Assembly (NCBI GenBank): GCA_021836225.1 | Contig: JAKBJA010000019.1 | Coordinates: 1-29,365 of the forward strand | Source: Pseudomonadota bacterium | GTDB lineage: Bacteria > Pseudomonadota > Gammaproteobacteria > Burkholderiales > Thiobacillaceae | Length of the DNA: 29,365 bases | Direction: 5' to 3' | Part shown: in pieces, positions 15,841 to 24,036 of the stretch | Numbering within the stretch: the stretch's first letter is position 1 | Layout: each line of letters begins with the position of its first letter | Translations under genes and position numbers: made by a program | Notes under the pieces: model-generated | Seen by the model: the letters and a program-made list of their open reading frames with translations, nothing else | What the model was told of the DNA's origin: nothing | Databases searched by the model: none

Positions 15841-16853
15841 GCTGCGTACTGCGTGATCATGACGTGTCGGTCTCGCTGGCGCAGGAGCGTCGCGTGCGCA
15901 TGCTGCGCACGGCCATGGGGCCAGACATCGCCAGGGCTTTGGATGACCCCGACGTAGTGGAGGTCATGCTGAACCCGGACGGTTTGCTGTGGGTGGACCG
16001 GCTGGGCAGCGGCCGCGAACCGCTGGGCATCCGCCTCACCCCGACCGATGGCGAACGCATCATCCGCCTGGTCGCAGCGCATGTGTGCGCCGAAGTGCAT
16101 GCGGGCAAGCCGCTGCTGTCAGCCGAGTTGCCGGAGACGGGCGAACGTTTCGAGGGTGCGCTGCCACCGGTGACGCCGGGGCCGGTCTTCGCGATGCGTA
16201 AGCGCGCGGTCGGCCTGATCCGGCTCGACGCCTACGTGGCCGACGGCATCCTGACAAACGTTCAGGCCGCATTCCTGCGCACCGCGGTGCGCGAACGCCA
16301 GAACATCCTGATCACAGGCGGCACCAGCACCGGAAAGACGACGCTGGCGAACGCCCTGCTCGACGAAATCGCCGCCATCGGTGACCGCGTGATCGTGCTG
16401 GAGGACACGGTGGAGCTGCAATGCACGGCACGCGACCACGTCCCGCTGCGCACCCGCGCGGGTGTCGTGACCATGGCCGAGCTGGTGCGCTCGACGCTGC
16501 GGCTGCGCCCGGACCGCATCGTCGTCGGTGAAGTGCGCGGCGCCGAAGCGCTGGACCTGCTCAAGGCATGGGGCACCGGCCATCCAGGCGGCATCGCCAC
16601 CGTCCATGCCGGTTCCACCGCAGGCGCGCTGCTGCGGCTGGAACAGCTGATTCTCGAAGTCGCGGTGACGCCACCGCGTGCGCTGATCGCGGAAGCGGTC
16701 AACGTCATCGTCTACATCGCCGGACGCGGCCATGCACGCCGCGTGCAGGAAATCGCCTGTGTCACCGGCTTCGACAGTCACGGCTACCAGCTCAGTAGCG
16801 AGCTGATGCCGTTCTTCCCATCCCTTTCCTCAACCCCTGGAGAACCGTCATGA
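15837..16853 (+). CDS. trbB: TrbB, type IV secretion ATPase (VirB11 family)
   Basis: A 338-aa hexameric-type ATPase acting on the cytoplasmic face of the mating channel. Walker A is GGTSTGKTT (161-169), then VLEDTVELQC (Asp box), RLRPDRIVVGEVRGAEAL (Walker B with the VirB11-type Arg/Glu) and GHPGGIATVHAGS (His box). The ATG at 15837 overlaps the preceding stop as ATGA. The frame is open much further upstream, but that portion is a shadow inside traG and the CopG gene. Length and order match TrbB of IncP and Tn4371. The stop overlaps trbC as ATGA. Confidence 0.95.
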   Translation: MSCVLRDHDVSVSLAQERRVRMLRTAMGPDIARALDDPDVVEVMLNPDGLLWVDRLGSGREPLGIRLTPTDGERIIRLVAAHVCAEVHAGKPLLSAELPETGERFEGALPPVTPGPVFAMRKRAVGLIRLDAYVADGILTNVQAAFLRTAVRERQNILITGGTSTGKTTLANALLDEIAAIGDRVIVLEDTVELQCTARDHVPLRTRAGVVTMAELVRSTLRLRPDRIVVGEVRGAEALDLLKAWGTGHPGGIATVHAGSTAGALLRLEQLILEVAVTPPRALIAEAVNVIVYIAGRGHARRVQEIACVTGFDSHGYQLSSELMPFFPSLSSTPGEPS

Positions 16854-17182
16854 CGACTTCACGTATTTCCGTAAAACCTGCCTTGCAGTTCGTAGCCCTC
16901 GCCGCATTGTTGCTGGCCATCGCCATTCCCGCACACGCCGCAGGCTCGAACATGCCATGGGAAGCGCCGTTGCAATCCCTGCTGGACTCGATCCAGGGGC
17001 CGGTGGCCAGGATCATCGCGGTGATCATCATCATTACCACCGGCTTGACGCTGGCGTTCGGCGACACCAGCGGAGGCTTTCGCAAGCTGGTGCAGATCGT
17101 GTTCGGCCTGTCGATCGCGTTCGCCGCATCGTCGTTCTTCCTGACCTTCTTCAGCTTCACGGGTGGAGCGGTGATCGCATGA
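16850..17182 (+). CDS. trbC: TrbC, conjugative pilin precursor (VirB2 family)
   Basis: A 110-aa protein with a signal sequence ending at PAHA-AG (~residue 31), a short periplasmic or loop segment (MPWEAPLQSLLDSIQGPVA) and two long hydrophobic helices (~54-70 and ~82-104) separated by a GDTSGGFRK turn. This is the two-helix architecture of VirB2/TrbC pilins; IncP TrbC is further processed and cyclised, which cannot be judged here. It sits between trbB and trbD with ATGA overlaps at both ends, so expression is tightly coupled. Confidence 0.92.
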   Translation: MTTSRISVKPALQFVALAALLLAIAIPAHAAGSNMPWEAPLQSLLDSIQGPVARIIAVIIIITTGLTLAFGDTSGGFRKLVQIVFGLSIAFAASSFFLTFFSFTGGAVIA

Positions 17183-17478
17183 ACGCGGCTGGCATGAATG
17201 CGCCAACCACTAATACAGCGAGCTTCGCGAATGGCTTCGAGATTCCGCTGCATCGCTCGCTGACCGAACCGATTCTGCTGGGTGGCGCGCCGCGCACCGT
17301 GGCGATTGCCAACGGCACGCTGGCCGCGGCCGTTGGGCTCGGGCTGCAACTCTGGTTGCCCGGCATGGTGCTGTGGATCGTCGGGCACTCGCTGGCCGTG
17401 TGGGGCGCGCGAGTGGATGCGCAGTTCATGGCGGTCTTCGCTCGGCACATCAAGCACCGGCAGTTGCTGGACGTGTGA
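17179..17478 (+). CDS. trbD: TrbD, inner-membrane channel component (VirB3 family)
   Basis: A 99-aa protein with a hydrophilic N-terminus, then FEIPLHRSLTEPILLGGAPR, a typical VirB3/TrbD motif before one hydrophobic hairpin (~43-74). The end RHIKHRQLLDV is basic. The chosen ATG at 17179 overlaps trbC (ATGA); a second in-frame ATG at 17194 is possible. VirB3-type proteins work together with the VirB4 ATPase encoded next, 10 nt downstream. Confidence 0.92.
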   Translation: MNAAGMNAPTTNTASFANGFEIPLHRSLTEPILLGGAPRTVAIANGTLAAAVGLGLQLWLPGMVLWIVGHSLAVWGARVDAQFMAVFARHIKHRQLLDV

Positions 17479-17488
17479 GGACGACCCC

Positions 17489-19927
17489 ATGATGCACCTC
17501 GCCGAATACCGCAAGCGCCCCGCGTTACTGGCCGACTGGCTGCCCTGGGCCGGACTGGTCGCGCCCGGCGTCGTGTTGAACAAGGATGGTTCGTTTCAGC
17601 GCACGGCACGCTTTCGCGGGCCGGATCTGGACAGCGCGACACAGGGCGAACTGGTCGCGACCTCGGCGCGGCTGAACAATGCGCTGCGCCGGCTTGGTTC
17701 GGGCTGGGCACTGTTCGTCGAGGCCGATCGGCGCGAAGCGGCGGACTATCCGGATTCCACGTTCCCCGAGCCACTGTCCTGGCTGGTCGATGAAGAGCGC
17801 CGCGCCGCGTTCGAGGAGGCCGATAGCCACTTCGAGAGCGCGTACCACCTGACGCTGCTGTACCTGCCACCCGAGGAATCGACGGCCCGCGCCGCGAAGC
17901 TGCTGTACGAGAACAGCAAGGTCGAAGGCGTGGATTGGCGCGAGCGGCTGGAGGGCTTCGTGTCGGAGACCGAACGCGTCTTCGGCCTGCTTGAAGGGGT
18001 GATGCCGGAGATCGCCTGGCTCGACGATGGTCAGACCCTGACCTACCTGCATGCCTGCGTATCCACCCGTCGGCATCCGGTGGCGGTGCCCGAGGTGCCG
18101 ATGCACCTTGATGCGCTGCTGGCCGATGAGCCATTGACGGGTGGCCTCGCACCGATGCTCGGGAGCCAACATCTGCGCGTGGTGTCAGTGCGTGGCTTCC
18201 CGACCTCGACCTGGCCGGGTCTGCTCGACGACCTCAACCGCTTGGGCTTTGCCTACCGCTGGAGCACACGCTTTTTGTGCCTCGACAAGGCCGAGGCCGA
18301 GCGCGAGTTGGGACGCTTGCGCCGCCAGTGGTTCGCCAAGCGCAAGAACATCATGGCGCTGCTGCGCGAGACCATCTTTCAGCAGGAGAGCCAGCTGGTC
18401 GATTCCGATGCGTCGAACAAGGCGTCCGATGCCGATGCCGCTTTGCAGGAACTGGGCAGCGATCAGGTTTCGTTCGGCTACGTCACGGCCACCGTCACCG
18501 TGCTCGACTCCGACGCGACCGCTGCCGACGAGAAGCTGCGCGCGGTGGAGCGAACCATTCAGGGCCGTGGCTTCGTGACGATCCCCGAGACCTTGAATGC
18601 GGTCGATGCCTGGCTGTCATCGATTCCGGGACACGCCTATGCCAACGTGCGCCAGCCCATCGTCTCGACCCTGAACCTCGCGCACATGATGCCGGTCTCC
18701 GCCGTGTGGGCCGGGCAGGAGCGTAATGCGCACCTCGACGGCCCGCCGCTGATCGTGACGCGCACCGATGGCGCGACGCCGTTCCGGCTGGTCACGCACA
18801 TCGGCGACGTCGGCAACACGCTGGTGGTCGGCCCCATCGGCATGGGCAAATCGGTGTTGCTCGCGACGCTGGCCTTGCAGTTCCGCCGCTATGCCGGATC
18901 GCGCATCTTCGCCTTCGACATGGGGCGTTCGATTCGCGCCACCGTGCTGGGGCTCGGCGGCGAGCACTACGACCTGGGCGCGGACGGCGCCATCGCCTTC
19001 CAGCCGCTGGCCCGCATCGACCAGGACAGCTACCGGGCGTGGGCGGCCGAGTGGATCCAGGGCCTGTTGATTCACGAAGGCGTGGTTGTCGGGCCGGACG
19101 AGAAGGAGTCCGTATGGTCGTCGCTGAACAGTCTCGCCAGCGCGCCGCTCGATCAGCGCACGCTGACCGGATTATCCGTACTGCTGCAATCGAACGCACT
19201 GCGCCAAGCGCTGCAACCCTATGTGCTGGGTGGCGCGCACGGCAAGCTACTCGATGCCGATCATGACCGGCTCGGTTTCGCCGACGTGCAAGCGTACGAG
19301 ATGGAAGAACTGATGCACAGCAAGGCGGCATCGCTGGCGGTACTGCGCTACCTGTTCGCGCGCTTCGAGGAACGCCTCGACGGTGCCCCGACATTGTTGA
19401 TCCTCGACGAGGCCTGGCTGTTCCTCGACGACCCGGTGTTCGCCGCGCGCATCCGCCAGTGGCTGAAAACGCTGCGCAAGAAGAACGTGTCGGTGATCTT
19501 CGCGACGCAGTCGCTGGCGGACATCAAGGATTCCAGCATTGCGCCCGCCATTATCGAGAGCTGCGTGAACCGCATCTTCCTGCCCAATCCGCAGGCGACC
19601 GAGCCGCAGATTCGCGTCATCTACGAAGGCTTCGGCCTCAATGCGCGGCAGATCGAGATCGTGGCGCAGGCCCAGCCCAAGCGCGATTACTACTACCAGT
19701 CACGACTCGGCAATCGGGTCTTCGATCTGGGGCTCGGGCCGGTGACGCTGGCGTTTGCCGGTGCGGCTAGACCTGAGGACCAGCGCGACATCGACGCCGT
19801 TTCCGCGTCGGTGCCGCCTGCGGACTTCGCCGCCGCCTGGCTGCGCCATCGCGGCCTAGCCTGGGCCGCCGACCTGATCCCGTCGTTCCCGTTCGTCCCG
19901 TCCGTTCCCAAGGAGAATCCGTCATGA
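17489..19927 (+). CDS. trbE: TrbE, type IV secretion ATPase (VirB4 family)
   Basis: An 812-aa protein, the largest ATPase of the mating apparatus, which energises pilus assembly and substrate transfer at the inner membrane. It begins MMHLAEYRKRPALLADWLPW, as is typical of TrbE. Walker A is GPIGMGKSVLLA (~447-458), Walker B is LLILDEAWLFLDD (~634), and FATQSLADIKDSS is the motif 3/Q-loop region common to VirB4. GAGGA lies 7 nt before the ATG at 17489; the next codon is also ATG. The frame is open to 17282, but that part is a shadow in trbD. The stop overlaps trbJ (ATGA). No disruption is seen. Confidence 0.95.
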   Translation: MMHLAEYRKRPALLADWLPWAGLVAPGVVLNKDGSFQRTARFRGPDLDSATQGELVATSARLNNALRRLGSGWALFVEADRREAADYPDSTFPEPLSWLVDEERRAAFEEADSHFESAYHLTLLYLPPEESTARAAKLLYENSKVEGVDWRERLEGFVSETERVFGLLEGVMPEIAWLDDGQTLTYLHACVSTRRHPVAVPEVPMHLDALLADEPLTGGLAPMLGSQHLRVVSVRGFPTSTWPGLLDDLNRLGFAYRWSTRFLCLDKAEAERELGRLRRQWFAKRKNIMALLRETIFQQESQLVDSDASNKASDADAALQELGSDQVSFGYVTATVTVLDSDATAADEKLRAVERTIQGRGFVTIPETLNAVDAWLSSIPGHAYANVRQPIVSTLNLAHMMPVSAVWAGQERNAHLDGPPLIVTRTDGATPFRLVTHIGDVGNTLVVGPIGMGKSVLLATLALQFRRYAGSRIFAFDMGRSIRATVLGLGGEHYDLGADGAIAFQPLARIDQDSYRAWAAEWIQGLLIHEGVVVGPDEKESVWSSLNSLASAPLDQRTLTGLSVLLQSNALRQALQPYVLGGAHGKLLDADHDRLGFADVQAYEMEELMHSKAASLAVLRYLFARFEERLDGAPTLLILDEAWLFLDDPVFAARIRQWLKTLRKKNVSVIFATQSLADIKDSSIAPAIIESCVNRIFLPNPQATEPQIRVIYEGFGLNARQIEIVAQAQPKRDYYYQSRLGNRVFDLGLGPVTLAFAGAARPEDQRDIDAVSASVPPADFAAAWLRHRGLAWAADLIPSFPFVPSVPKENPS

Positions 19928-20652
19928 AAAAAACCCTGCTTGCCATCACCGCCGCCATTCTCATGACCGTGATGCCCGCAGCACAGGCGCAATGGGTGGT
20001 GATCGATCCGGCCAATCTCGTGCAGAACATCCTGACCGCCGCCCGTACTCTGCAACAGATCAACAACCAGATCCAGCAGCTGCAGAACGAAGCGCAAATG
20101 CTGACCAATCAGGCGAGGAACCTGACCAGTCTCCCCTTCAGCGCGCTCAATCAACTGCAATCTGCGCTGTCCGCGACGAACCAGTTGCTGCAGCAGGCGC
20201 AGGGGCTGTCATTGAACCTGACGCAGATGGAGACCCAGTTCGCGCAGCTCTATCCCGCTGCCTACACCGCATCGACCCCGGCAAACCAGATGGCGCTCGA
20301 CGCCAGCCAGCATTGGCAGAACGCACTGGAGGCACTGCGTACCGCGGCCGAGGTGCAGTCGCAGTCGGTACAGAACTTCGCTTCCGACGAGCAGACCTTG
20401 AGCGACCTCGTGAACAACAGCCAGTCGGCGGTGGGCGCCTTGCAGGCCACCCAAGCGACGAACCAGTTACTGGCCCTGCAGGCCCGGCAGGCGATCCAGG
20501 CGCAACAACTCCAGCTTACGCAAGACCGCGCCGTCGCCCTCGAACAGGCGCGTCAGGTCGCGGTGCATGCGCGTGCCGCCGAGGTACGCAACCGCTTCCA
20601 TGGCACCGGCACACCTTATACGCCATCTCCCGTCAACTTCTACGGCAACTGA
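19924..20652 (+). CDS. trbJ: TrbJ, minor pilus/adhesion component (VirB5 family)
   Basis: A 242-aa exported protein with a signal peptide ending AQA-QW (~residue 23). The mature part is strongly helical and Gln/Asn/Leu-rich with probable coiled coils (LQQINNQIQQLQNEAQM), as in VirB5/TrbJ proteins at the pilus tip. The C-terminus reads RNRFHGTGTPYTPSP, which resembles the C-terminus of the EexN protein encoded immediately downstream (RRRFMGSGTPYTPTP). That likeness is unexplained and may mean that both bind the same partner. The ATG overlaps trbE. Confidence 0.93.
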   Translation: MKKTLLAITAAILMTVMPAAQAQWVVIDPANLVQNILTAARTLQQINNQIQQLQNEAQMLTNQARNLTSLPFSALNQLQSALSATNQLLQQAQGLSLNLTQMETQFAQLYPAAYTASTPANQMALDASQHWQNALEALRTAAEVQSQSVQNFASDEQTLSDLVNNSQSAVGALQATQATNQLLALQARQAIQAQQLQLTQDRAVALEQARQVAVHARAAEVRNRFHGTGTPYTPSPVNFYGN

Positions 20653-20661
20653 GGAACTCAT

Positions 20662-20925
20662 ATGAAAACCATCCTGACCACCCTCGCCTGCACCCTGCTG
20701 CTCGCCGCGTGCAACAAGCCGGCACCGACCGACACCGTTGAATCGCTGCTGGCGAACCCTGCGCGCCTGAAGGAAGTCCACGCGCAGTGCAAGGCCGACC
20801 ACGACAAGGTGGGGGACGCCCTGTGCAACAAGGCGAGTGAGGCCACGCGGCGGCGCTTCATGGGCAGCGGCACGCCATACACGCCAACGCCACCGGCTGC
20901 ACCCGCTTCTGCACCGAAAGACTGA
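20662..20925 (+). CDS. eexN: EexN-family lipoprotein (second copy, TrbK position)
   Basis: An 87-aa lipoprotein with lipobox LAAC (Cys17) and then TDTVESLLANPARLKEV, CKADHDKVGDALCNKASEA and TRRRFMGSGTPYTPTP. It lies between trbJ and trbL, exactly where IncP plasmids carry trbK, the entry-exclusion lipoprotein, which supports an exclusion role. A VirB7-like structural role cannot be excluded because no separate VirB7/TrbH gene is present. It shares most conserved positions with the copy at 12831-13073 but has a longer Pro/Ala-rich tail. GAGGA precedes the ATG closely. trbL starts 3 nt after its stop. Confidence 0.88.
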   Translation: MKTILTTLACTLLLAACNKPAPTDTVESLLANPARLKEVHAQCKADHDKVGDALCNKASEATRRRFMGSGTPYTPTPPAAPASAPKD

Positions 20926-20928
20926 GTC

Positions 20929-22290
20929 ATGAACAACCTGTCGGTCATCGACCATTTCCTCGATGTCTTCTCGCACTACATCGACTCGGGTTTCGGCCTG
21001 CTGCATGGCGAGGTGGCGTTCCTCACCGCCACGCTGGTGGTGATCGACATGACGCTGGCGGGGCTGTTCTGGGCGATGGGCGGCGAAGACGTGATCGGCA
21101 GGCTGATCAAGAAGACGCTCTATGTCGGCGCCTTCGCCTTCATCATCGGCAACTTCAACAATCTGGCAGGCATCCTGTTCAATTCGTTTGCCGGACTCGG
21201 GATGGTGGCGTCGGGTTCCACGCTGAGCCAGGCACAGTTTCTGCATCCGGGCCACCTGGCCAAGGTCGGCGTCGATGCGGCGCAACCGATCATGGCGCAG
21301 ATCAGCAACCTTACCGGCTTCCCCGAGGTGTTCGCGAACCTCGATGTCATCTCGGTGCTGTTTCTCGCCTGGCTGGTGGTGATCGTGAGCTTCTTCGTGC
21401 TCGCGGTGCAGCTCTTCGTCACGCTGATCGAATTCAAGCTGACCACACTCGCGGGCTTCGTGCTGGTGCCGTTCGCGTTGTGGAACAAGACCGCGTTCCT
21501 CGCCGAACGGGTGCTGGGCAATGTGGTGTCGTCTGGCATCAAGGTACTGGTGCTGGCGGTGATCGTCGGCATCGGCACCGGACTGTTTGCACAGTTTCAG
21601 ACACCGCCCGGCACCGCGCCCTCGATCGACCTGGCGCTGACCATCATGCTCGCTTCGCTGGCGATGCTGGGACTCGGGATCTTCGGGCCGGGGATTGCGA
21701 CGGGTCTTGTTTCAGGCGCACCGCAGCTCGGCGCCGGTGCGGCGGCCGGCACGGCGCTGGGTGCGGCGGGTCTGGCGGTGGCCGGGGGTGCGGCTATTGC
21801 CACCGGGGGTGCGGCGGTAGCGGCCGGTGCACGCATGGTGCCGGGTGCGACACGCGCCGCCATCGGCGGAGCGGCATCGGCCGGACGTGCAAGCAGCGCG
21901 ATGGCCAGCGGCGCGAAGTCTGCCTACCAGACGGGTGCTGCGGCTTCCGGGTCGGGTGGTGTTCGTGCCGCAGGGGCTGGCCTCGCCAATGTGGCCAGGA
22001 GCGGTGCTGGTGCGGTCGGCCAGCGCGTCGCAGCCGGTGCAAAAGCGGTCAAGGACCGCGTGGCGAACTTCGTCGCGGAGGCCGCTGCGCCTGCGGCGGC
22101 AGACAGTGCTATCGAATCGGCCGATACGGCCGCAGCCAGCCCCCCTGCGGCAGAGCCTGCCTGGGCCAGCCGAATGCGGCGCAAACAGCAAGTGAGCCAT
22201 GCAGCCACCACGGCGGCACACACCCTGCGCTCAGGCGATCACGGCGGCGGCGGCGCCAGCCCGAGCCTGCGCGACGATTCGAACCCTTGA
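20929..22290 (+). CDS. trbL: TrbL, polytopic inner-membrane channel protein (VirB6 family)
   Basis: A 453-aa protein. Residues 1-~265 contain about six hydrophobic helices, including LTATLVVIDMTLAGLFWAM, the central VIVSFFVLAVQLFVTLIEF and LTIMLASLAMLGLGIFGPG, as in VirB6/TrbL. The last ~190 residues are a low-complexity Ala/Gly-rich cytoplasmic or periplasmic tail ending in acidic and basic patches, common and variable in TrbL. The start ATG is 3 nt after eexN. The high-GC tail explains the long overlapping frames seen there on both strands. Confidence 0.93.
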   Translation: MNNLSVIDHFLDVFSHYIDSGFGLLHGEVAFLTATLVVIDMTLAGLFWAMGGEDVIGRLIKKTLYVGAFAFIIGNFNNLAGILFNSFAGLGMVASGSTLSQAQFLHPGHLAKVGVDAAQPIMAQISNLTGFPEVFANLDVISVLFLAWLVVIVSFFVLAVQLFVTLIEFKLTTLAGFVLVPFALWNKTAFLAERVLGNVVSSGIKVLVLAVIVGIGTGLFAQFQTPPGTAPSIDLALTIMLASLAMLGLGIFGPGIATGLVSGAPQLGAGAAAGTALGAAGLAVAGGAAIATGGAAVAAGARMVPGATRAAIGGAASAGRASSAMASGAKSAYQTGAAASGSGGVRAAGAGLANVARSGAGAVGQRVAAGAKAVKDRVANFVAEAAAPAAADSAIESADTAAASPPAAEPAWASRMRRKQQVSHAATTAAHTLRSGDHGGGGASPSLRDDSNP

Positions 22291-22316
22291 AGATCAACTC
22301 TAACGGAGATCAGTCC

Positions 22317-23024
22317 ATGCGATTCAAACGACCGCAGGTGCGCTACTCGGACACGCCCGAGCCCGTCACCCCCTATCAGGCCGCCGCGCAGGTTTGGGAC
22401 CAGCGCATCGGCAGTGCGCGCGTGCAGGCGAAAAACTGGCGGCTGATGGCCTTCGGCTGCCTGTCGCTCGCCTTGCTGATGGCGGGCGGGCTGGTGTGGC
22501 GTTCGGCGCAGTCCATCGTCACGCCCTATGTGGTCGAAGTGGCCACCGGCGGTCAGGTGCGTGCAGTCGGCGAAGCGGCCACGCCGTACAAGCCGAACGA
22601 CGCGCAGATCGCCTACCACCTGGCGCGCTTCCTCACCGACGTGCGCTCGCTGTCGATCGACCCCATCGTGGTGCGGCAGAACTGGCTCGAAGCCTACACC
22701 TACACCACGGATACAGGCGCGGCCACGCTGAACGACTATGCACGCAGCAACGATCCGTTCGCGCGCGTAGGACAGGCCTCGACAGCAGTGGAGATCACCA
22801 GCGTGGTGCGCGCCAGCCCGTCGTCGTTCCAGGTGCGCTGGATCGAGCGCACCTATGTGAATGGTTCGCTCTCTGGCACCGAGCGCTGGACGGCTGTGCT
22901 GTCCATCGTGCTGCAACCGCCGCGCACCGAAGCGCAGCTGCGCAAGAACCCGCTGGGCATTTATGTCAACGGCCTGTCCTGGAGCCGTGAATACGACGCA
23001 ACCGAAGGAACCCCACATCCATGA
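22317..23024 (+). CDS. trbF: TrbF, mating channel protein (VirB8 family)
   Basis: A 235-aa bitopic inner-membrane protein. A short cytoplasmic N-terminus (VTPYQAAAQVWDQRIGSARV) is followed by one membrane helix (LMAFGCLSLALLMAGGLVW, ~42-60) and a periplasmic NTF2-like VirB8 domain with SSFQVRWIERTY and WTAVLSIVLQPPRTE. GGAG lies 8 nt before the ATG at 22317. The upstream open frame is a shadow in the trbL tail. A 26-nt gap follows trbL, the largest within this part of the operon; the stop overlaps trbG. Confidence 0.94.
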   Translation: MRFKRPQVRYSDTPEPVTPYQAAAQVWDQRIGSARVQAKNWRLMAFGCLSLALLMAGGLVWRSAQSIVTPYVVEVATGGQVRAVGEAATPYKPNDAQIAYHLARFLTDVRSLSIDPIVVRQNWLEAYTYTTDTGAATLNDYARSNDPFARVGQASTAVEITSVVRASPSSFQVRWIERTYVNGSLSGTERWTAVLSIVLQPPRTEAQLRKNPLGIYVNGLSWSREYDATEGTPHP

Positions 23025-24034
23025 AAACCCCAATCCGTCATTCCCTATTGCCACTGATCCTGAGTGCCACCCTGGCAACTCTCACCGGCTGCGCCACGCA
23101 CGGCAAACCGCCGCCGGACATCACGCTGGACGACCCCATCGCGGCGCACGCGCTGCCGGAGCCGCCCAAGCCCATCGAGGTGGTCGAAGTACCCAAACCC
23201 CTGCCGCTACCCGGGCAGTTGAAACCTTTGGGTAATACGCCCGAGGACAAGCCGGTCGCCGAACCACCCGACGGGAAGGCCGATGTGGCGCGCGCCAACG
23301 ACGAAGCGCGCGTGCCACCGAGCCGAGAGGGCTACATCAACGCGATCCAGGTCTGGCCCTACAGCGATGGCGCGCTGTATCAGCTCTATACGAGTCCCGG
23401 TCGTGTCACCGTCATCACCTTGCAGCAGGGCGAGGAACTGGTGACCGTTTCGGCCGGCGACACGGTGCGCTGGATCGTGGGCGACACGACCAGCGGCGCA
23501 GGTGCCAGTCTGCGCGTGAACATACTCGTGAAGCCCACGCGCGTCGGCTTGAAGACCAATCTGGTCATCACCACCAACCGCCGTACCTACCTGCTCGAAC
23601 TGTCGTCGACGCCGCAGGCGTGGATGGCCTCCGTCTCGTGGGATTACCCGAAGGACCGCATGCTGGCGTTACAGAAACGGGCGCAGATGGCCCAAGCGGC
23701 GGCGCCGGTGGACTCGGGCTTGTCGCTGCAACAGATCAGGTTCCGCTACGCGATCACCGGCGACAGTCCGCCGTGGAAACCGCTGCGTGCGTTCGATGAT
23801 GGCGAGCGCGTCTATATCCAGTTCCCCGCCGGCATCGCGCAGGGCGAGCTGCCGCCGCTGTTCGTGATCGGGCAGCAGGGCGATGGCCAGCTCGTCAACT
23901 ACCGCTTCCGTTCTCCCTACTACGTGGTGGATCGGCTGTTCGGTGCGGCTGAGTTGCGGCTGGGCACGGACAAGGCCGCTGTGGTGCGCATCGAGCGCAC
24001 CGATGGCGTGGTCAGCACGGCGCGGAGTCATTGA
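23021..24034 (+). CDS. trbG: TrbG, outer-membrane complex protein (VirB9 family)
   Basis: A 337-aa exported protein with signal sequence and LTGC (Cys24), possibly a lipobox. A Pro-rich linker (~28-90) leads to the VirB9 beta-rich domains: RVTVITLQQGEELVTVSAGD, then LVITTNRRTYLLELSS, and C-terminal FRYAITGDSPPWKPLRAFD with VYIQFPAGI and YVVDRLFGAAELRLG. It forms the outer part of the secretion core with TrbI. A lipidated TrbG might compensate for the absent VirB7-like gene (inference). The ATG overlaps the trbF stop. Confidence 0.94.
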   Translation: MKTPIRHSLLPLILSATLATLTGCATHGKPPPDITLDDPIAAHALPEPPKPIEVVEVPKPLPLPGQLKPLGNTPEDKPVAEPPDGKADVARANDEARVPPSREGYINAIQVWPYSDGALYQLYTSPGRVTVITLQQGEELVTVSAGDTVRWIVGDTTSGAGASLRVNILVKPTRVGLKTNLVITTNRRTYLLELSSTPQAWMASVSWDYPKDRMLALQKRAQMAQAAAPVDSGLSLQQIRFRYAITGDSPPWKPLRAFDDGERVYIQFPAGIAQGELPPLFVIGQQGDGQLVNYRFRSPYYVVDRLFGAAELRLGTDKAAVVRIERTDGVVSTARSH

Positions 24035-24036
24035 AC

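Noticed and set aside
21480..22316. Upstream extension of the trbF frame
   Set aside because: Arises from the Ala/Gly-rich high-GC trbL tail; the encoded Arg/Gly/Cys-rich sequence is typical of a shadow frame.
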